Shown piece by piece: positions 17,641 to 25,882 of a stretch of DNA of 64,000 nt. Made by a program: the position numbers and the translations under genes. Source of the stretch: an uncultured Anaeromyxobacter sp. (GTDB lineage: Bacteria; Myxococcota; Myxococcia; Myxococcales; Anaeromyxobacteraceae); the NCBI GenBank assembly GCA_903874275.1, contig CAIQRS010000146.1, positions 1 through 64,000 of the forward strand, in the 5' to 3' direction. The number at the start of each line of letters is the position of its first letter. The first letter of the stretch is position 1. The notes beneath the pieces were generated by a model. The model searched no databases. It was given only the letters and a program-made list of their open reading frames with translations, and was not told the DNA's origin.

Positions 17641-18951
17641 ATGACGGAAGAGACGAGCGAGCCCGAGATCCTCTGCGAGGTGCGCCGGGTCGACAAGGAT
17701 TACGATCAGGGGGGCGGCGCCGTGCTTCGGGTGCTCCAGGGAATCGACCTGGCCGTCAAGGCGAACGAGGTGGTCGCGCTCCTCGGCCCCTCCGGCTGCG
17801 GCAAGTCGACCATCCTGCGCATCCTGGCCGGTCTCACGCAGCCGACGCGAGGCGAGGTCCTCGACCACGGGGTGCCGCTCCGGGGGCTCAACCCCGGCAT
17901 CGGCTTCGTCTTCCAGAGCTTTGCGCTCTTCCCCTGGATGACGGTCTCCCGCAACGTCGAGGCGATGCTGGAGGCCCACAGCCTGCCCCGGGCCGAGGTC
18001 GCCGAGCGTGCTGCGCGCGCCATCAAGACCGTGGGGCTCGCCGGCTTCGAGGAAGCCTACCCCCGGGAGCTCTCCGGCGGCATGAAGCAGCGGGTGGGCA
18101 TGGCGCGCGCCTTCTCGCTCGAGCCGGAGATGCTCTTCATGGACGAGCCCTTCAGCCAGGTGGACGCCCTCACGGCGGAGAGCCTCCGGGCCGAGGTGCT
18201 CGACGTCTGGGCGCCGAAGGACCGGAACCCCAAGTCGATCGTCATGGTGAGCCACGACATCAAGGAAGTGGTCTACATGGCCGACCGGATCGTGGTCCTC
18301 GACGCGAACCCCGGTAGGGTCCGGACCATCGTCGAGAACACGTTGCCCCGCCCCCGCGACTACCGATCGCCGGGGCTGCTCCAGCTCGTCGACCGGCTGC
18401 ATGACATCATCACCGGGATGGAGATGCCCGACGTGGCCGAGGTGGACGGCGCCTCCCAGGCCTTCGAGCCGCTGCCCCACGCAGGCGGTGGGGAGATCGA
18501 GGGGCTCCTCGAGTACCTGGACGCCCGGGGCGGGCGCGAGGACGTCTTTCGCATCGCCGCCGACACGGACCGCGAGTACGGCCAGGTCATCACCGCCACC
18601 AACGCCGCCGAGTTGCTCGGCTTCGTCGACACGCCCCACCGCACCGTGGTGCTGTCCGCCGAGGGTGCACGTTACGTGAAGGCGAGCCCGGCCGAGCGCA
18701 AGGCGGTCTTCCGCGAGAAGCTCCTCGAGCTGCTGCTCTTCCAGCAGGTCCGGGACGCCATCCGGAAGGCCGGCTCCGGCCAGGTGGACCGCGACTACGT
18801 GCTCGAGCTCATCGCCATGAACCTGCCGAGCGAGAACTTCGAGGCCACCTTCGACACCTTCGTGAACTGGGCCCGGTTCGGCGACCTCTTCTCGTACGAC
18901 GAGATCAGCGAGGTCGTCGCGCCCTCGGAGGAGATGCCGGTTGGAGCATAG
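17641..18951 (+). CDS. ABC transporter ATP-binding protein with C-terminal AAA-associated domain
   Basis: [50 protein letters not shown]; ~160 aa C-terminal extension. Confidence 0.9.
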   Translation: MTEETSEPEILCEVRRVDKDYDQGGGAVLRVLQGIDLAVKANEVVALLGPSGCGKSTILRILAGLTQPTRGEVLDHGVPLRGLNPGIGFVFQSFALFPWMTVSRNVEAMLEAHSLPRAEVAERAARAIKTVGLAGFEEAYPRELSGGMKQRVGMARAFSLEPEMLFMDEPFSQVDALTAESLRAEVLDVWAPKDRNPKSIVMVSHDIKEVVYMADRIVVLDANPGRVRTIVENTLPRPRDYRSPGLLQLVDRLHDIITGMEMPDVAEVDGASQAFEPLPHAGGGEIEGLLEYLDARGGREDVFRIAADTDREYGQVITATNAAELLGFVDTPHRTVVLSAEGARYVKASPAERKAVFREKLLELLLFQQVRDAIRKAGSGQVDRDYVLELIAMNLPSENFEATFDTFVNWARFGDLFSYDEISEVVAPSEEMPVGA

Positions 18952-20196
18952 GTCCCATGGCGTCTCCCTCGTCGCGGGGATCCTCCTGCTGGGGGCACCG
19001 GCCCTCGGCCGGCCCCAGGAGGCCGGCGGGGCCTTGCCCGAGGTGGCCTGCGTCTCCGAGGATCGCTGGTGGGCGGTGGGCGGGCAGGTCACGGTCGACA
19101 CCTTCTTCGTCCCCTCCTTCCGCAGCCCGTACGCGAACCCGTCGATCAGCTTCGGCCCGGGACCGGACCTGGGATGGTCGCTCGTCGCGTCGGTGCTGGT
19201 CGGCGCCCACCTGTGGAAGGGCGCCACGGTGGTCGCCGTCCCCGAGTTCTCGTACGGGGCCGGCGCACCCAACGTGAGCGGCGTGTCCGGTTACCCAGAC
19301 GGGAACATGATCCGGGTGGCGAAGGTCGGAGCCGCGCCCTACCTGGCGCGAGCCTACTTCCACCAGGACGTCGCGCTCGGCGGACAGGGCGTGGCCGACG
19401 AGGACGAGCCACAGCCCGAGGGCGGATTCATGCCCACCGGAACCACGTCCCTGGGACTACGTCGCCGACACGCGCGGCTACACCTGGCGTCGAGGTGGGG
19501 ATCGAGACGCCGCGCTGGGCGGCGCGGGCGATGGCGGCGCTCATGCCGACCGCGCCCAACGGATCGGTCTTCGACGGGAACCTCTCGAGCAGTGGGGCCT
19601 ACATGGTCGAGGGGCAGTACGGGTGGGGCGAGTTTCCGGCCGAGGGATCGGTGCGGCTGCTCGCCTACCTGAATCGCGGCAACCTGGGGAGCTACGCGGA
19701 CGCGCTGTCCATCGCCGCGTCGGGGCCTCCCGGCGCGCTGCCCGACGTCGACGCCACTCCGGGGGCCGTGAAGTACGGCTTCGCCGCCCTGGTGCAGCAG
19801 GAGTTCGGGCTCCTCAACCTGTTCCTTCGCGCCGGCTGGAACGACGGGCGCACCCAGACCTTCTGCTTCACCTCCATCGACCGGTCGATCTCCGTGGGAG
19901 CCCAGCTCGACGGGGTGGTCTGGGGGAGGCACGGCGACTTCGTGGGCGCGGGCGTGGCGGTGAGCGGCCTGTCCCCTTCCCACTCCGCCTACCTCGCGGC
20001 AGGCGGAACGGAATTCCAGCTCGGCGACGGCGCGCTGGCGTACGGGTGGGAGGTGGCGTGCGAGATCTACTACTCGGTCCAGCCGGTGAAGTACCTTCAA
20101 GTCACGGCGGACCTGCAGGCCATCTTCAACCCGGGCATGAACGCGGCGCGGGGGCCGGCCTTCCTGGGCGGGATCCGGATGCACGCCCACTTCTGA
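18941..20196 (+). pseudogene. OprB-like carbohydrate-selective porin, frame-disrupted (or sequencing error)
   Basis: Frame 2 to ~19450, then WDYVADTRGYTW in frame 0, then GVEVGIETPRWAARAMAALMP... in frame 1 to the 20196 stop. Confidence 0.7.
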
Positions 20197-20260
20197 GTCA
20201 GGGCTCGATGCGCGAGCCAGGAGGACGAGGAACTTGCGCATCCACTCCGGGTGCGCGGGC

Positions 20261-20353
20261 CAGGCCGTCGCGGATGCCCACGGGGCCAGGCTCACGCTCG
20301 GGGAGCGCCCGGGTGGCGGCCTGGTGGTGTCCGTGGTGCTGCCGGATTCCTGA
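20261..20353 (+). pseudogene. Histidine kinase C-terminal remnant
   Basis: QAVADAHGARLTLGERPGGGLVVSVVLPDS*; 52 bp (20268-20319) identical to 9761-9812 of the HK. Confidence 0.8.
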
Positions 20354-20398
20354 GACGTCGCGGAATGAGAGCCCTGCAAGTCCCGATTTCTCCGCCGA

Positions 20399-20424
20399 AC
20401 CGTCATGGAAACGTCACCTCCAGC
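20399..20424 (+). promoter_or_regulatory. Pho-box-like repeat CCGTCATGGAAACGTCACC
   Basis: CGTCAT/CGTCAC repeats ~11 bp apart, upstream of the secreted pyrophosphatase. Confidence 0.6.
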
Positions 20425-20501
20425 GCGGCACGGGGCCACTACCCTGCCGCTGCCGGGAGGTCCGGCCAAATCCGCAATCCACACGCCAGCAGGGGGAGTC
20501 C

Positions 20502-21293
20502 ATGATCCGGTCGATGTCCACGCTCGCGGCGGTCACCGCCGCACTTCTCGCATTTCCCGCCGCACCGGCCCGCGCCACCGAAGACGTGAAGGTGATCGAG
20601 ATCCAGGGACGCGACGACGCGCCCGACGCCTCCGGACGCGACGACGACGAGCACGGGGACGGCGTCGTCTACCTCGACGCCTTCACGCTGAAGGGTCACC
20701 GGAATTTCCTCACCGGCTACCCCACCCGGAACGCCGACGGGACCTACAACGTGGCCGTGGAAATCCCGACGGGCACGAGCGAGAAGTGGGAGACGTGCAC
20801 GAGCTCGTCGGTCGCCGACCCGGTCGCCTTCCCGCGCTGCGGCGAGGCGAAGCCCGGGCGCATCATGGTGCAGGAGGTGAAGAAGGGCGCCCGCCGCGTG
20901 GTGAGCTTCCTCGGGTACCCGGGCAACTACGGTTCTCTTCCTCGCACCCAGGGTGCCGACGGCGACCCGCTCGACATCATCGCCGTCGGGCCGAAGGCCG
21001 AGCGCGGCACCGTGGTTGCGGTCAAGGTGGTCGGGGTCATCCGCTGCATCGACGGGACCGATCAGGACGACAAGGTCATCGCGATCACCCAGGACTCGCC
21101 GCTCTACGCCAAGGTGAGCACCCTCGCCGATCTCAACGAGAAGGCGGTGAACGGCGCCGAGATCCTTCGCACCTGGTTCGACAGCTACAAGGGGGCCAAG
21201 CCGGGATCCGGCATGGACTGCTCGAAGGTGGACGACGAGGTCGTGGCGGCGAATCTCATCGCCGAAGCCCAGGCGGCGTTCACCACCCCTTAG
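20502..21293 (+). CDS. Secreted inorganic pyrophosphatase
   Basis: Signal peptide; VEIPTGTSEKWE, VSFLGYPGNYGSLPRT, GADGDPLDIIAVG, GVIRCIDGTDQDDKVIAI motifs of family I PPase. Confidence 0.88.
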   Translation: MIRSMSTLAAVTAALLAFPAAPARATEDVKVIEIQGRDDAPDASGRDDDEHGDGVVYLDAFTLKGHRNFLTGYPTRNADGTYNVAVEIPTGTSEKWETCTSSSVADPVAFPRCGEAKPGRIMVQEVKKGARRVVSFLGYPGNYGSLPRTQGADGDPLDIIAVGPKAERGTVVAVKVVGVIRCIDGTDQDDKVIAITQDSPLYAKVSTLADLNEKAVNGAEILRTWFDSYKGAKPGSGMDCSKVDDEVVAANLIAEAQAAFTTP

Positions 21294-21357
21294 TTCCGTC
21301 CCCTTCCGGGGCCATCCCGCCCGGGGGCGAGCCGAGGCTGACCCGGCACGCGCCGGA

Positions 21358-22413
21358 TCACGGCCCGCGCGGCGGCTCGCCCTCGCCCAGGTGTTCGCGC
21401 AGGCGCCGGTAGTCGGGCCAGAGCGCCTGCACGAGAAGCCGGTCCCCCTCGGCGACGCGCGTGTCCCCGGGCGGGTGCGGCCGGACGGCGCCGCCGCGCG
21501 TGAGCGAGAGGGTGAGCGACCCGAAGCGATCCCGGAGCTCGGCCACCGTGAGGGTGGCGAGCGGCGCCGCGGCCACGAAGTCGGAGACCACGAAGAGGTG
21601 CTCGCCGGACTGGAAGGAATGGGCCACCCGGGGATCGAGCGCCGCGATGGCCAGCGCCGGGGCGGCCAGGCCCGACGCCGACAGCGCCTCGGCGCCGAAG
21701 CCCTCCCGCACCTTGCGTGCGAGGTCCTCGTCGAACACCCGGATGACCACCCGGATACCCGGGTTCACCCTCCGTGCGTCGAGGGCCACGTTCAGGTTCA
21801 CCAGGTCGTCATCGGTGGAGCAGACGACGGCCGAGGCCCGGGCCACGTTGCACCTTCCCAGCGCCCCCGGGGTCCGCGCGTCCTCCAGCAGGACGGGAAC
21901 CCCCTCCTCGCGCAGCGCCGCCGCGAGCGGCGCGTCGGTCCGGTTCTCCAGGACCACCACTTCCCGGCCCAGCGCCCGCAGGTGCTCGGTGACCCGGTAC
22001 CCGACCCGCCCGGCCCCGACGACGATGACGTGCTGGTCCATGCCCTGTGTCCTCACGGCGATCCACTCCTTGGCGTACCCGCGCTTGGCGAAGAAGAGGT
22101 ATCCGAAGCGCACCACGCCGTCCGCCAGCACCGCCACGCCGAGGAGCGGGACCAGAACGTTGAGCGCTTCCATCGGGACGCTGTCGGTGTAGGGGAGCGA
22201 TGGGTTCCCGAAGAGGAGGAAGTAGACGTGGTGCGCCGCCGCCCCCCAGCCCACCCGCTGGCCCGACGGTCCGCGCCAGCCCCAGACGTAGAGGAGCGGG
22301 ACCACCCCGAAGAGCGCTCCGGCGAGGAGGAAGGTGAGGCGGAACTGCCGCAGGAGGGCCCGCAGGTAGCGCAAGTCGGCGACGAGCCGGGATGCGGCCG
22401 TGGACGGGGGCAC
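21358..22413 (-). CDS. Potassium channel/TrkA-N (RCK) domain protein
   Basis: N-terminal TM region then HVIVVGAGRVGYRVTEHLRALGREVVVLENRTDAP, CSTDDDLVNLNVALDARRVNPGIRVVIRVFDEDLA. Confidence 0.85.
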   Translation of the reverse strand: MPPSTAASRLVADLRYLRALLRQFRLTFLLAGALFGVVPLLYVWGWRGPSGQRVGWGAAAHHVYFLLFGNPSLPYTDSVPMEALNVLVPLLGVAVLADGVVRFGYLFFAKRGYAKEWIAVRTQGMDQHVIVVGAGRVGYRVTEHLRALGREVVVLENRTDAPLAAALREEGVPVLLEDARTPGALGRCNVARASAVVCSTDDDLVNLNVALDARRVNPGIRVVIRVFDEDLARKVREGFGAEALSASGLAAPALAIAALDPRVAHSFQSGEHLFVVSDFVAAAPLATLTVAELRDRFGSLTLSLTRGGAVRPHPPGDTRVAEGDRLLVQALWPDYRRLREHLGEGEPPRGP

Positions 22414-22440
22414 CGTGAACCTCTAGCACGGGGCGCCGGG

Positions 22441-23046
22441 CTACGCCGCCCGGAGCGCGACCACGGCCCGACGGCCGACCAAGACCGCGAGGGCTCCACC
22501 CACGAGCGCGGCGGAGGCCCATCCGATCCGGGCCCAGGCCTCAGCAGCCGTCGCGCCCTCCCCGAGGCGCGAGCCGAGCCAGAGGAGGAGAGGGACCTGG
22601 ACGCAGGCGGCCGCGGCGTCGAGCGCGAAGAAGCGGGCGACGCCGAAGCCGGAGAGGCCGGTCGCCAGGTAGACCGGGCCGCGGACGAAGGGCACGAAGC
22701 GGGTGACCACCACGAGGAGCGGTCCGTGGCGCCGCAGGGCCTCGGAGGCCGCCGCGACCCGGGGGGAGGAGAGGGTCCGTCCCAGGAATCCGGCGTTCCC
22801 GATCCGCCGACGGGCCAGGCTCCCGATGAACACAGCCGCGGAGTTGGCGGGGAGGAGCCCGGCCAGGACCGCCGCCATGGCGAGCGGGGCCGAGATGCGC
22901 CCCTGCGCCACCAGCATGCCCATGGTGGTGGTCACGATCTCCTCGGGCAGCGACGGGACGACGCAGGCCTGCAAGAGCAGCCAGGTCGCGGCGAGCGCGA
23001 TCTGCCACTGGGGAAGCTCGGAGATCCGGGCGACGAGGTCGTCCAC
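22441..23046 (-). CDS. DedA-family (SNARE-associated) membrane protein, intact copy
   Basis: PSLPEEIVTTTMGMLVAQGRISAPLAMAAVLAGLLPANSAAVFIGSLARRRIG, VVVTRFVPFVRGPVYLATGLSGF; GTG start at 23046. Confidence 0.87.
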   Translation of the reverse strand: MDDLVARISELPQWQIALAATWLLLQACVVPSLPEEIVTTTMGMLVAQGRISAPLAMAAVLAGLLPANSAAVFIGSLARRRIGNAGFLGRTLSSPRVAAASEALRRHGPLLVVVTRFVPFVRGPVYLATGLSGFGVARFFALDAAAACVQVPLLLWLGSRLGEGATAAEAWARIGWASAALVGGALAVLVGRRAVVALRAA

Positions 23047-23054
23047 GCTGCCGA

Positions 23055-23321
23055 TCAGCGTAGCACCGGCCGAGGGGCGTCGCCGGGCGAGCCGTCTCCC
23101 GGCCGGGCGTGGAACGAATGGGCCGCCACCCGCCTCCGGTGGGGCCCGGCTTCCTGGAAGAGGACGCAGTGCTCGCAGGTCCAGCTGCGCCAGCCGGCCC
23201 GGAGGGCAAGCATGAGGCAGCTCTCGTAGGCCGGGCACCACAGGCTGCGCCGCTGGTCGATCTCCTCCGGCTCGAGCGACTTCGCGAGCTGCGAGGGACC
23301 CGGTCCCGGTGTCGTCGTCAT
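23055..23321 (-). CDS. Small four-Cys protein (RRSLWCPAYE family, copy 2)
   Basis: MTTTPGPGPSQLAKSLEPEEIDQRRSLWCPAYESCLMLALRAGWRSWTCEHCVLFQEAGPHRR. Confidence 0.77.
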   Translation of the reverse strand: MTTTPGPGPSQLAKSLEPEEIDQRRSLWCPAYESCLMLALRAGWRSWTCEHCVLFQEAGPHRRRVAAHSFHARPGDGSPGDAPRPVLR

Positions 23322-23328
23322 GGAAGCC

Positions 23329-23556
23329 TCACGATTTCCGGCTGCCCGCCAGGGCCAGGGCAGGCTCCGCGGCCGGGGACATGATCCCGAGCCGGTCCAC
23401 CTCTGCGACCCCCGCCGACCAGGCGTCCGCCGACGTCGAGTGCCAGCCGCGGAGGAGCACGCCGTCCACGGCGACCACCCAGCGCCCCTGGTTCCCGAAG
23501 ACCTGGAGCACGTGCCGTCCGACCTGGAAGATGCTCTTCATCTGCACCGTCTTCAT
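23329..23556 (-). CDS. Small uncharacterised protein (VDGVL family, copy B)
   Basis: MKSIFQVGRHVLQVFGNQGRWVVAVDGVLLRGWHSTSADAWSAGVAEVDRLG. Confidence 0.8.
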   Translation of the reverse strand: MKTVQMKSIFQVGRHVLQVFGNQGRWVVAVDGVLLRGWHSTSADAWSAGVAEVDRLGIMSPAAEPALALAGSRKS

Positions 23557-23616
23557 CGCTGCCTCGTGGTTCGTGGGTGGGAGCCGATCCTGCGGGGAGT
23601 GCGTGGCGACGGCGGG

Positions 23617-23635
23617 GCGCTCCGGCGACGATTGG
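23617..23635 (-). promoter_or_regulatory. Shared upstream motif (gene-sense CCAATCGTCGCCGGAGCGC)
   Basis: Upstream of 23556(-); same motif as at 10795. Confidence 0.5.
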
Positions 23636-23645
23636 AGAAGGCGAA

Positions 23646-23675
23646 AGCCCCCCCGGCCAGTGGGCCGGGAGGGCT
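23646..23675. terminator. Hairpin AGCCCCCCCGGCC..GGCCGGGAGGGCT
   Basis: Near-perfect inverted repeat just downstream of the PhoX stop (minus strand). Confidence 0.65.
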
Positions 23676-23706
23676 CGTCTCACCTGGATGCGGTCCCGAT
23701 GCGAGC

Positions 23707-25656
23707 CTACCGGATGGCCGGAAGGGCTCCGTTCGCCGTGCCGACGTAGCCGATGGCGGCCTTCTTGCGGCCGCCCCACCTGGCGTCGATGGCGTCGAGG
23801 ACGTTCTTCTCGGAGAGGATCACCGCCCCGGTGGCGTCCTTCACGCCCTTGAACGTCCCCACCTGGCTCTGCTCGGCCGGGTGCTGGAAGTTGCTCATGA
23901 CGTAGGAGAAGCCGTTGGCGTCGTCCACCACCTGGAGCCCCGTGGCCTCGGCGTACATGGGGACCGAGAGGATGCGGGAGAGCTTCCGGGTGTCCACGTT
24001 GAAGGCCCAGACGTAGTTGTTGTTCCGGCGGCTGGTGTCCTCGCCGACGAAGAGGGTCCGCATGCCCTCGGAGAACTTGATGTTGTCCGGGCCACAGACC
24101 TTGTCCTGCAGGCAGCGGTTGCCCTCGGCGTCCCGCGTGCCGCCCAGCCAGCCTCCGAGCAGCTCGGGGATGCTCACCATGGTGGTGGCCACGAGACGGC
24201 TCGGGATGGGCCGGCCGCCCGTGTCGCGCTGCCCGGCCGCGAGGGCGAGCTCGTAGATGGCGCCGCCGTCGTTCTTGGCCAGGCGGACGTCGTCCTGCGG
24301 GTCGGTGGCGCTCGTCAGCATGCCGCCCTCGATGCGCGAGATCACGACGTAGGCCTTCTTGTCCACCTCGTTGTGGGAGATGCCCTCCATCTTGGCGAAC
24401 TCGGTGGTGGCCCCGAGAAGCGCGGCGTAGCGGCGGGTCTCGAAGAACGCGGCGGCCTTCTCCATGCCCGGCTTGAGGCGCAGCCACTCGGTGCCGGTGT
24501 AGGTCTTCACCTTCTTGAAGGAGGGGTGGAGCGGATCGACGTTGGAGACGTCGAAGATGTCGGCGAAACGGATGCCGCGGTCGGCGAGCGCCTGCAGCTC
24601 CTCGTCCTCGGCGTGGCCGAGCCGGATCCAGGACAGGGTGGCGGCGCCGCCGCTCAGGTCGCTCGTCTGGGTCCACTTGCCCGCGTAGAGGGTGCCTTCG
24701 GAGAGCTCGCCCTTCTCGTCGGCGACGAACAGGAAGAGGCCGGTGTAGGCGCCGTCGTCGCCCATGTAGACGGTGCGGCCGTCGGGCAGGACGTCGGCCA
24801 GCTCGCGCGCGAAGCGGCCGAGCGCCCGGTGCTTCACGACCGAGGTCTTGCCGTCCTTGCGGACCTTCACCTCGGGCACGAGCCCGTAGTCGTAGGCGTT
24901 CGCCGTGGCGGCGTTGCCGAACCAGGCGCGGCTGAAGCCGTCGATGTCGGTGCCGTCGTCGGAGTCAGCGGCCTTGGGCGCGACGCCCTGGCGGACCTTC
25001 GCGTCGGGCTCGTACTCCTCGGAGGAGAGGTGCGTGTTCCAGGGAGTGAGCGAGGAGGCGCAGTGGATCCACCCGCCCTTGACGCCCGAGAAGTCGACCC
25101 GATCGTAGCTCGTGAGCTTGAGCGCGCCCGAGCGCTTGTCCTGGTCGAGGCGGGAGAGCCCGGTGGGGGCGGGGAGCCTGGACCAGTAGCTGTCGTAGGT
25201 GGTGACCGCCGGGTAGTTGGGCGGCAGTTCCCGGTACTCGAACTGGGTCACGAGGGCGAGGCCGTTGGCGTGGCGGGGGTCGGCGGCGCGGAGCCCCGGG
25301 ATCACCATCAGGGAGTTGCCGTCCGGGGCGTCGGAGGCCAGCTGGCCGAAGCTGTCGGTGATGGCGATGCCGCGCGAGTCGACGAAGCCGCCGACCACGT
25401 TGCCCCCGACCACGTCGGTCGTGTCGGCGAGCTTGTGGAACTTGAGGTCGAGGGTCTCCGACTTTCCGTTACGGTAGGTGACGATCACCTTGGCCGCGGT
25501 GTAGACGTCGGCCCGCTCGTCCACGGTCGCCGGAGCCGGCATCCCGACGAACTCGACCGACGAGACCTTGGCGTCGTGCGCACGGGCTGTGGGTGCTGCG
25601 AGGAAGGTGAGCCCCGCGGTGAGCGCGGCCACGGATCGAATCACTCTGGTTGCCAT
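23707..25656 (-). CDS. PhoX-type alkaline phosphatase (DUF839)
   Basis: Signal peptide; CASSLTPWNTHLSSEEYEPDA, VYMGDDGAYTGLFLFVAD, GPDNIKFSEGMRTLFVGEDTSRRNNNYVWAFNV. Confidence 0.85.
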   Translation of the reverse strand: MATRVIRSVAALTAGLTFLAAPTARAHDAKVSSVEFVGMPAPATVDERADVYTAAKVIVTYRNGKSETLDLKFHKLADTTDVVGGNVVGGFVDSRGIAITDSFGQLASDAPDGNSLMVIPGLRAADPRHANGLALVTQFEYRELPPNYPAVTTYDSYWSRLPAPTGLSRLDQDKRSGALKLTSYDRVDFSGVKGGWIHCASSLTPWNTHLSSEEYEPDAKVRQGVAPKAADSDDGTDIDGFSRAWFGNAATANAYDYGLVPEVKVRKDGKTSVVKHRALGRFARELADVLPDGRTVYMGDDGAYTGLFLFVADEKGELSEGTLYAGKWTQTSDLSGGAATLSWIRLGHAEDEELQALADRGIRFADIFDVSNVDPLHPSFKKVKTYTGTEWLRLKPGMEKAAAFFETRRYAALLGATTEFAKMEGISHNEVDKKAYVVISRIEGGMLTSATDPQDDVRLAKNDGGAIYELALAAGQRDTGGRPIPSRLVATTMVSIPELLGGWLGGTRDAEGNRCLQDKVCGPDNIKFSEGMRTLFVGEDTSRRNNNYVWAFNVDTRKLSRILSVPMYAEATGLQVVDDANGFSYVMSNFQHPAEQSQVGTFKGVKDATGAVILSEKNVLDAIDARWGGRKKAAIGYVGTANGALPAIR

Positions 25657-25720
25657 CTGGGTGTCCTCCGGTGAGGGAAAGGCGGTGAAGCGAAGGACGA
25701 GGACCTATGAGGTCCATGAT

Positions 25721-25753
25721 GGCGGTTCTGCGACGGTTCGACGACATTCGGGG
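25721..25753 (-). promoter_or_regulatory. Triple 11-bp repeat (gene-sense TGTCGTCGAAC-CGTCGCAGAAC-CGCC), Pho-box-like
   Basis: Two clear 11-mers plus a partial third upstream of phoX-like gene. Confidence 0.55.
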
Positions 25754-25882
25754 GCGCCATTTCCGGGGCGCGTCGAGCCCCTGTCCATGCCCAGCCGCCG
25801 TCGGAGTTCTTGATGTGTTCTTGACGCCCCGTGGGCTCCTCTTGAACCGCCGCTTACGCGCCACCGCCTATCTTCCGCGGCA

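Noticed and set aside
23320-25674. 784-aa plus-strand ORF
   Set aside because: Antisense to the PhoX-type gene; composition typical of a GC shadow ORF.
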